From Melieria omissa (taxonomy: Eukaryota; Arthropoda; Insecta; Diptera; Ulidiidae), in contig OZ020268.1 in the NCBI GenBank assembly GCA_963971225.1, positions 117,255,510 to 117,319,509 on the forward strand: 64,000 nucleotides of DNA. Reading direction: 5' to 3'. This document shows, piece by piece, positions 56,579-64,000 of the stretch. Numbering within the stretch: position 1 is the first letter of the stretch; each line of letters begins with the position of its first letter. The notes beneath the pieces were generated by a model, which was not told the DNA's origin, did not search any database, and saw only the letters and a program-made list of their open reading frames with translations. Both the position numbers and the translations under genes were made by a program.

Positions 56579-58521
56579 CACTGTGCGACAATTTTGGAGT
56601 CATGGAATCTAACCCGGAACCGACCAAGACTAATCGATAGTACTCTTATAGAGTACCAAAACCCTAGCTGGGTTTTGCAAAGTTAGTTGCCGTTTACAAG
56701 TTACAGCCGTGTAAAGTTTGTGTGTGTTAGTATTTTTTCAACCAGGTTTTTCTTTATAAGTCTTAAGATATTCAAAATATTGAATTGCTGTCTTCAGCAA
56801 ACTTGCTGCTAATTCTTAGATGAACAAATTCTCTGAAGACTGTGTAACAAAATTATTACATCTTATCGAAATTTTGGGGGTCAATGTTAAAGAAATCTAC
56901 TTTTTTGATTGTAATAGAAACAAAACGTGTTTTTTATTCTATTAATATTAATGCCAAATCGCATTTGTGTTGCCAAAAATAAAAAAAAATATGCTTTACC
57001 CTCTAACTTCACAAAGAGATGTTGTTTTGCAAACTAAAGTGAAAAAATGTTCAAGTCTAAATTTGAAATTTTATTGTACACATATTTCAGTCTGTTTGAA
57101 AAGTTTTGTGGTAAGTGTCTTTTATACCTGGAGTTGTTAATGGTACAGATATACGGAAATGAATGAAAACAGAGACATTTGATCTGGTGTTAGTCGGTGA
57201 TGAATTGAAAGCATGGCAATCGATAAAAAAGTTATTAATGGATTTTTGGGCAAATATCGTTCTGAAATCTATAAGAGTTCAGTACAGCGTATGAAAAGAT
57301 TTAGAGATAACGGCGCAGTATGAATGACACACTCAATAGCAAACAATCTCCAAGTGGGGTCAAGCGAACAGGTAAATTGTAATCCTCACAAGACCCAATG
57401 TTGCCTGTTATCCCACAAACGAGTCTCCCAACATCCCTGGTTATGGGTGGTGTGAGTATTGCGGAATCGGCAGCTCTTGATGTTCGGGGAATGTCCATTA
57501 AGAGCGAACTTCGTTGGAACGATCATATTTTTGGCGTGTCGAAAGAAACACCCAAGTGCCTCGGCTTCCTAAAGCGGTGCAAAAAATATTTCACTCCGTC
57601 TGATCTCCGCATTATTTACACTACCTATATCCGACCTAAAATGGAGTTTAATTCGCACCTATGGGCGGGGGCTTCAAAAACCCATTTGGAGCTTGGACCG
57701 GGTGCAAAACCGAGTGGTCAAGCTTATAGGGGACAGTAGGGCATCCAGCTCTATTGACTCCTTAGAACATCGTCGAATTATGGCACGTGTGGTGTTATTT
57801 TACCGATACTTGTTCGGTAATTGCTCAGTTAAGATGAGTAGCTTGCTGCCGTCACTCCGCGTATTCCCCGGGCAACCCTTTTGAACACTGGCGCCCATGC
57901 ATTCCACGTTGAAACGATGTCTCAGCGTACAGATAAAGTTCGTTTCTGGCCCGTACATCGAAATTAGTTGGTGTTGTCAGCAAACGTACCCGGAGGATTT
58001 TTAGGAGAAAACGAACAGACTAAAATATGTGTACAATAAAATTTCAAATTTAGACTTGAACATTTTTTCACTTTAGTTTGCAAAACAACATCTCTTTGTG
58101 AAGTTAGAGGGTAAAGCATATTTTTTTTTATTTTTGGCAACACAAATGCGATTTTGCATTAATATTAATAGAATAAAAAACACGTTTTTTTTCTATTACA
58201 ATCAAAAAAAGTAGATTTATTTAACATTGACCTCCAAAATTTCGATAAGGTGTAATAATTTTGTTACACAGTCTTCAGAGAATTTGTTCATCTAAGAATT
58301 AGCAGCAAGTTTGCTGAAGACAGCAATTCAATATTTTGAATATCTTAAGACTTATAAAGAAAAACCTGGTTGAAAAAATACTAACACACACAAACTTTAC
58401 ACGGCTGTAACTTGTAAACGGCAACTAACTTTGCAAAACCCAGCTAGGGTTTTGGTACTCTATAAGAGTACTATCGATTAGTCTTGTTCAGTTCTGGGTT
58501 AGAAAAAGCTGTCGCACAGTG
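56579..58521. mobile_element. Long inverted-repeat element, TAA duplication
   Basis: 1943 bp bounded by CACTGTGCGACA ends and TAA at 56576-56578 and 58522-58524. The inverted arms are about 519 bp (56579-57097) and 509 bp (58013-58521) and differ only by scattered changes. The 915-bp loop holds a 36-codon frame at 57213-57323 and a reverse transcriptase fragment at 57340-57890. The 12-bp terminus fits the CACYGYRCRACA pattern of the shorter elements. No transposase is visible, so it is non-autonomous. Confidence 0.9.
57340..57890 (+). pseudogene. Non-LTR reverse transcriptase C-terminal fragment
   Basis: Three successive frames rebuild the thumb and post-thumb part of a non-LTR reverse transcriptase. 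First VNCNPHKTQCCLLSHKRVSQ at about 57370-57430. Then MGGVSIAESAALDVRGMSIK with LRWNDHI and LGFLKRCKKYFTPSDLRIIY, to about 57690. Then DRVQNRVVKLIGD through LEHRRIMARVVLFYRYLFG to about 57884. The K-T-x-C, L-x-W-x-x-H-I and Y-x-x-x-I-R-P-x-x-E-x-x-x-x-x-W patterns are characteristic of this region. Two frameshifts disrupt it, and no catalytic Y/F-A-D-D box is in the loop. It lies wholly between the inverted arms of the 56.6-58.5 kb element, as a nested or captured segment. Confidence 0.8.
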
Positions 58522-58524
58522 TAA

Positions 58525-58867
58525 TCGGTAAATTTTAAATGGCTTCAGTCTCTGCCTCCCATTAACTGAAATTGGACAGATTAAATCACTTACAGCCTTT
58601 TACTTCTATTCACCAAAACTGTACCAATAGAAACCCCAACGTTCAATTCATGCTTGATTGTCTAAAGCAGAGCTTTATACTGGTTCCGAAACGGAACGGT
58701 TTTGAACTGCACTCTGGCTTTATCGGTTTTTTAACTAAACCGAAAATGGAACCAATGAAATTTTAATATGTCAATGTAGAACCAGAAAAACCGAACTATT
58801 ATATTTTCAAAAGCTGCGCGTTTCAAACTGGTTCAGAAAATATAAATTAAACTATTTCTTAGGGATT
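58525..58867. other. Unassigned stretch
   Basis: GAACCG/AAACCG words recur (58683-58790). No coding content recognised. Confidence 0.35.
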
Positions 58868-59330
58868 AAAATATTTGAAATCTTTTTTAACAATTTACTA
58901 GTTTAAATCGTTCAGAGTTTTTATCAACAAAGCTTACCACCACTGATTCAAATTATTTGTGTTTACAAGTCTTTTTTACAAGTCACACCAAATCTTGAAA
59001 AATAGCCATTTAACTGAAAAACCTCAGTTGCATCTAAAGTGGGTCAGTGACACATTAGGGTCTTGCAACTTACTTCTCTCCCTTATCTTTTTCGTCCTTC
59101 TGACTGACCTTTTATATTGTATTTTTCTTTTTTGAAATGTATTAAATTGTTTAACAATTTTTTTTAAACAATTTTCTAGTTTAAATGGTTCAGAGTTTTA
59201 ATCAACAAAGCTTACTACCACACAAAATCTTGGAGGCGAGCCATTTAAAGGTTTTTCAGTTGCATTTGTTGTGTCTTGAACTTACTTCTCTTCGTTTTCT
59301 TTTTCGTTCTTCTCAATGAGGCAACTTTGA
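58868..59330. repeat. Direct duplication, period about 275 bp
   Basis: TCAGAGTTTTTATCAACAAA at 58912 recurs as TCAGAGTTTTAATCAACAAA at 59191. Both copies continue through AGCTTAC, AGCCATTTAA and CTTACTTCTCT to a TTTTTCGT-CTTCT end. Confidence 0.75.
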
Positions 59331-61956
59331 GCGAGACCCCAACTGACTTATCCTGTTCACAAGACGGCCGAACAGCAGGCATTTCTTATAGTTTAGTGAG
59401 AATAGATTATCCTTTACTTTTTATTTAATAATAAAAATTGAGTAATTACTTTCAATTGGCTCTTTTCCTTTGCCAAAGTTTGCTGTCTTCAAGAAGAAAA
59501 GCGCATATTCAATTGTAGGACAAATTTGCCCTCTTACTCCTTAGTCAGGACAGTTTACAGCTATCTAATTGTTGCTTTAGAGCAATTACCCAATTGAATA
59601 TTTACATTTTCAGCTACTGTGAATGCCGCCTATGCACATTTGGCATAGCATTGTCGTGGCGCCTGCCGCGTGCTGTGCGCTCAATAATTGTTCTCGCACA
59701 ATCATGCTGCCAGATCGCCAAATTACCTCAGCAAATTGCACACAATCGCACTGCACATAAATCAAATGCTGTGCGCTATTATTGAAACCTTTCCATTGAC
59801 CTCGTAATATTTAAGTTTAAATTGCTTCCGAATTTTTTCAATGTCCTCGGGCTGCTGCTGATAAATCGCTTAAAAATACCGCTACCTAACCAGGTGGCAA
59901 TGGGGCCGCTGACTGCAACAACTGCAATGCAATGCATTGTTATGTGGCATTCAAGTTGCATTGTGCTGATATTTTTTTTAGCGAAATATTGTACATATAT
60001 ATATGTATTTTTAAATATATATATTTTCGTTGCTGTTGTGAGCAATCAAATTTTCTGCAGCGAATTCAATCAGCAGCAATTTTTTAATGCTTCCGGGCTT
60101 TTTTGTTGATATTTGATTGTATTTGCCGGTTTTTTTCAAGGGAACCGTTCGAATGTGTACAACGATTTTATTTTTAGATTTTTTTATTAACGGAAAATTG
60201 TGATTTTCTACTTTTGATAAAATATTAATAGCGCTGTGGGCAGTTGAAAAAATACGAATTTATTTTTATAAAATAATTTTTTGAGCTACTTGGGTTTGTG
60301 TTCATAAAATGATTTGGACGTGGTGTGGTGCGCAGCCTAAATGTATGCTTTGGTTTTTGCTGAGTTTCAAGTTGTGATCTGACTGTGACAATATAACTTA
60401 TTGCATACCTTAGGGATGAATTTTGATTATAAGGCAAATGGGCTGGCAGTTTATTTGAGACAAATTCTTCAGGTGAGTGAATTGACTGCCGACAGACACA
60501 AACCAAAATTAAACACAATTTATTTAATAAACCGGCAGCTCACACTCTGCCATTCAAAGTTGTTGTAGTTAGTTTGCCGACCAAAGAAATTTGCCATCTC
60601 CGGCGTCGTTTATTTAGTTCAACCTGTTGAACGGTTAGGCAAATTAGTAGCCGCTACCACGAGACAAGTGTGCGCTGCTCGGCCGCCGGAAGGTCCCACT
60701 GGGTATGGAAATTCGTTTAGCATCGCAGCAAAGTGCTACCGGTGACTATTGCCGCAGCCAAATACCAGCAACCATGACAACACACATCCGCCCAAGCGGC
60801 CGTCCAACCATGCCTTCGCCTCATCCTCAACTGCAGAGTGCGTTCAAGTGTCTTGTCGGCGCTGTTTTGCCCTGCACACGTCTCAATGTGGGTGCAAATT
60901 TGTTTAGCACAAACAAACAAAACAAAAACAAAACCGACACTTGAAACTTGCGCTACTCGCATGCAAAAGCACTCAGAAGGCTGCTTCCGCCCCACTATGG
61001 AGCAGCTGGCAATTATCAATGCTTGTCGCAGGTACAGTTAACTGTACGTTTTGGCCAAAAGCAGCGCGCAGCGAGGATGCTCACATGGTCGGTACACAAG
61101 CAGCGCGGCGCGGCTGATTGTTGTTGGCGCGCCTGATTGACCAGTGCGCGGAATGCGCGGTAAGTAATGCAATTAATATTCAACGCCGATAGGTGCGCGC
61201 ATAATTTACGTGTTGTGCTGTTCTGTGCTGTGGCAGCGTTCCTGTCCCGCTGCGGGCTGTTGCCGTGCAGCAGGAGGCGGCTTAGTGGCAATTACAATGG
61301 CGCTGCGACCGCCAGAGCGCACAGATTTTGTGCAAAAATTATTCAAAAGCCCGCGGAAAATCTCTGATACTTTTTTCATTCTTTCAGCTTTTTGTTCGAT
61401 TCAAGGTTTGTTTGCAAAAAATAGAAAAATAGTTAGCAGACTGAAATGGTTGAAAATTGTTGGCAGCTATTGTTTGTTGGTGTTGCATTGTATGCAGAAT
61501 TGTGGCCAATCGCTTTGTGACCTTATCAAAATGTTAGACAATGATAAGAATTGGCAAATGTGCGCTGACTCACATCAACAAAAGGAATAATTTCAATAAA
61601 AATGCTTGGCATGAATAATGTTTTTTTAGTGAATGCGCTATGGGCTTTGTGAATCGGTTCTCAGGCCAAAAAAGGTATTTTTGTTTTAATTTATGTTTTT
61701 CTTTACCACTACCAAGTAACTGTTTTTTAATCTAGAAATGAAAATCTTGTTTTAATTTTAAATTTCAAACCGTATCGGTTGGAGATTCGAATGGTAGCAG
61801 TGATATTCTCGGAGCCAAATTGAGGTAAGAAGTTGAGGATTGGTACTAATTGAATAAGTAGGCTATTAAAAATTGATCTGTTTGCCCAGTGCCTATAAAG
61901 TCTCCCAAGCTTTCTAGAAAATATGACTCCAAACAATTTGGAGACCTTATCATGTT
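59331..61956. other. Non-coding, with GC-richer islands
   Basis: Islands at 59.6-59.95 kb and 60.5-61.6 kb have CpG and many overlapping short frames on both strands, none with a domain. TATATATAT occurs near 59996 and 60015. A minus frame at 61727-61936 contains a run (LLIQLVPILNF) faintly like non-LTR reverse transcriptases, not enough for a call. Confidence 0.4.
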
Positions 61957-62297
61957 TGTTATATCAACAAACTTGAACGCATTAAGAAATCGTTTGTACA
62001 ATTTGCATTGAGATCGTTTAATTTCGTCGATGAGATTCCTTCTTATGACGCAAGATGTCTGTTAATCAATCTAAAATCACTACAGAGTAGAAAGAGTTAT
62101 CATTTCATTTTCTTTTGTTTTCGACCTTATAAGTGGAGTGATTGATTCTCAATGTCTGCTCGAGCGCATTTCCTTTCATGTTCCTACTAGAAGCCTTCGG
62201 AGAAATGATATATTTTTCCTTGAATGCATCAGAACTGTGTACGCTTCCCATGTTTCCATATATAGCGCCTTCAAAGAACTAAATTTGCTCTAAAATT
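61957..62297 (+). pseudogene. Non-LTR ORF2 C-terminal fragment (Jockey-like)
   Basis: The plus strand reads HVCYINKLERIKKSFVQFAL then RSFNFVDEIPSYDARCLLIN and LKSLQSRKSY. After one frameshift near 62130 it gives DLISGVIDSQCLLERISFHV, PTRSLRRNDIFFLECIRTVY and a stop near 62292. The succession I-x-x-L-E-R-I-x-x-x-F-x-x-x-x-L-R, P-x-Y-x-x-R-C, F-D-L-I-S-G-x-I-D and V-P-x-R-x-L-R-R matches the post-thumb C-terminus of Jockey-type ORF2 proteins. This is a different lineage from the RNase H-bearing remnants elsewhere in the window. Nothing upstream is in frame. Confidence 0.8.
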
Positions 62298-62696
62298 TTT
62301 TGGCAATATGGCAATTTTATGGCATTATATTATTCTCAGTAGCTCAACATAATCTGTAAGAAATAATGAATTTCTAGATTATTTAATGAATAAATAAAAA
62401 AAGAAAACAGGTCTTCGCTTCTTATGAATCAAAAACTGAAGTCTATGAAAAAAGTTATACTGTAGTAAAAGTAAATCACGAAATTCATAAAAAAATAGTG
62501 AAAATTTTAAGCAACATTCAAAAATATAGTTTTAAAAGAAATTTTTAATTTTTCATTATTTGTTTTTGCGCACCAAAAAATGGTTTTTGTTTAATTGCAG
62601 GGAATCATACCCTAATTAATATTCCACATTGCGCCCAATTTTTGAGATAGAGTTTTGTTTATACTTATTATATATTTTGTTAAATATTCATCTCTT
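62298..62696. other. Unassigned AT-rich stretch
   Basis: No feature recognised beyond A/T low complexity. Confidence 0.35.
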
Positions 62697-62790
62697 TGAA
62701 ATTTTGAAGTCCATTAAAAAAAAATACTAACGTCAGAAAGAAAAACTAAAAACGCAGTTTTACTATGCTTGGTCTCTAGTTTACGAGTAT
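62697..62790 (-). repeat. Fragment of the CAC-ended MITE family
   Basis: GAAATTTTGAAGTCCATTAA through TACTATGCTTGGTCTCTAGT matches 19742-19838 in the same orientation. The terminal CACCG motif is not present. Confidence 0.6.
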
Positions 62791-63139
62791 CAGACATGGG
62801 GGCTTCGCACAAAAATCCATTACCACTACCACTACGAGGTCGAAAATCGTTGCAGATGTTACGAATTTTCAAAATCGTGATTGAAAACTTGCTTATGGAA
62901 AAGTCTGGAATACTAGAACAGTCATTCGCAGAAGAGGATGGCTTGTGGAACATCTATCAAAAGAATCTATTCGCAATGACGAATTATGTTGCTAAGGGCA
63001 GCTAAAAACATGATCAGGATGACGCTTGATTCTCCTCAACTAGAAGAGCTACAGGCCCGAAATGAAGTTCGTTTGATAGTAGATCTTAGTAGTAGATCCA
63101 AGAAAACTTTATGTATTTCCTAAAATAAAGCTTATTTAA
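62791..63139. other. Unassigned stretch
   Basis: A 78-codon plus frame at 62769-63005 partly overlaps the repeat fragment and is not recognised. Confidence 0.3.
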
Positions 63140-63471
63140 TCTTTTTGACCCCAAAGTTGTCTGAGAGCAACTTCACCTATTTGTCACTTATAGCAAAATC
63201 TACGATTGATTTATGGGTTTAATTTAAGTAGGCAATAACAAATTAATAATTTTAGAAGTGAATTCAAAGCAAATTACAAAAATTTTACTGTTATCCCCAA
63301 AATAATTTTCAGCGATATCAGGGAAAGTTTGTGTTTTAATTGAAGTCTACGAATTGGGCGCGTTTGATCAAAACCCTGTTTCTTCAAAAATGGTTAAATA
63401 AAACCAAATTTAATGATTTGAATAGCAAAAAGTAATATCGAGACAGAGGGTAAAATTTGGGATCGAAAGGG
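63140..63471 (+). mobile_element. piggyBac-like MITE, decayed copy without the 174-bp unit
   Basis: TTAA at 63136-63139, then TCTTTTTGACCCCAAAGTTG, matches the left end of 52049-52992. The right end GGGATCGAAAGGG is followed by TAAA. The internal 174-bp unit is absent. Both termini carry substitutions, so it is older than the 52 kb copy. Confidence 0.8.
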
Positions 63472-64000
63472 TAAATAGAAAAATTAGGTTAGAGGCAGAC
63501 TAAAACTAATCCAATAGGTCTATATTGGCAAATTTTCTGACAAGATAGATTGTGATTGTGATTGTTTTAGAATCCATCATGTTGTTGGTATCAATATGTA
63601 TATTCCTGAAAGATTCAAGAAATCTATATTCACTATTTCATTATTTCTAAGTATTTCATTCGAAGCTCCACTTTTCAACGACTAGTTGACCTAAATCGCT
63701 GCTGCACACTTAATAGCCTCGATTGGCCGTTGAAAAATCTACCATTTCGATTTTCACTCAACCGCAAATATTTACACTGAAAATCCATAACCCAAAGACA
63801 TGAAAATGCCACACAAAACGTCGCCGTCGCTGGGCACCGGTTGCCGTCAACGCGCGCTCGCCGAATGCCCTATTTACGACCCAAATAAGGTTGCAACTAG
63901 CAGACACCCAAGAGACACACGACGTGTGAGCGTGTGGTCGGTGTGTGTGTGAGTGTGTATGTGTGATGCCGAAAAATTTAAATTTCACTAGCCAAGACAA
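63472..64000. other. Non-coding end of window
   Basis: GC-richer sequence from 63700, with (GT)n at 63938-63964. A minus frame runs off the edge at 64000 but crosses the microsatellite and shows no domain. Confidence 0.4.

Noticed and set aside
61727..61936. Minus frame as a reverse transcriptase fragment
   Set aside because: Only a single short run resembles the thumb region; not enough to separate it from chance beside the real plus-strand fragment at 61957.
1..64000. CRISPR array, operon, phage or bacterial features
   Set aside because: Composition, microsatellites and transposon types are those of an insect nuclear genome; no regularly spaced direct repeats or gene clusters occur.

Overview
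This window reads as intergenic or intronic DNA of a higher fly. No host protein-coding gene, rRNA or bona fide tRNA gene could be established. The evidence for a fly is the AT-rich background with many CA/GT, GTT/CAA and pentanucleotide microsatellites, mariner, piggyBac-like and hAT-like elements, and tRNA-headed SINEs whose body holds a short hairpin I associate with tephritid fruit flies. A tephritid is my best guess, from recalled repeat families and not from any search.

Layout. 0.4-1.8 kb: a retrotransposon 3' fragment encoding an R2-type restriction-like endonuclease domain lies between two (TTTTA)n arrays. 2-5 kb: two decayed Tc1/mariner transposase pieces. 6.4-8.4 kb: nested short DNA elements and a non-LTR remnant. 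10.5-11.9 kb: a 1.3 kb A-rich block with (AAAAT)n arrays. 13-16 kb: hAT-like and other interspersed repeats. 15.8-17 kb: a GC-richer island with one small coding candidate. 17.9-20.7 kb: a complete-ended mariner with one frameshift, then short DNA elements with 3-bp and TTAA target duplications. 21.6-23.7 kb: an RNase H-bearing non-LTR remnant split by a SINE. 25-27.5 kb: duplicated blocks and (CCAT)n. 30.5-37.3 kb: non-LTR ends, hAT-like MITEs, a 172-bp tandem repeat. 39.3-39.9 kb: a second SINE beside a rearranged mariner. 41-50 kb: repeat pairs, TTAA and TA elements, and a retroposed insert with a 14-bp target duplication. 52-53 kb: a piggyBac-like MITE carrying a triplicated 174-bp unit. 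55.6-58.5 kb: a TA-flanked MITE and a 1.94 kb element with about 510-bp terminal inverted repeats enclosing a reverse transcriptase fragment. 61-63.5 kb: another non-LTR fragment and a decayed piggyBac-like copy.

Between these repeats lie GC-richer, single-copy-looking islands (about 9.0-10.3, 12.2-13.0, 15.8-16.9, 24.3-25.5, 28.9-29.8, 31.8-32.7, 33.3-34.3, 37.6-38.9, 40.1-40.8, 43.6-45.3, 47.4-48.6, 50.7-51.9, 53.3-54.3, 59.6-60.0, 60.5-61.6 and 63.7-64.0 kb). They may be cis-regulatory or intronic DNA of a large developmental locus, but the sequence alone does not show this.

The strongest lead is the possible association of an endonuclease-type retrotransposon with (TTTTA)n microsatellite. 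Also notable are an internal empty-site proof for a TTAA insertion, a family of elements with CACYGYRCRACA ends and 3-bp TTA/TAA duplications, and copy-number variation of a 174-bp unit within one MITE family.
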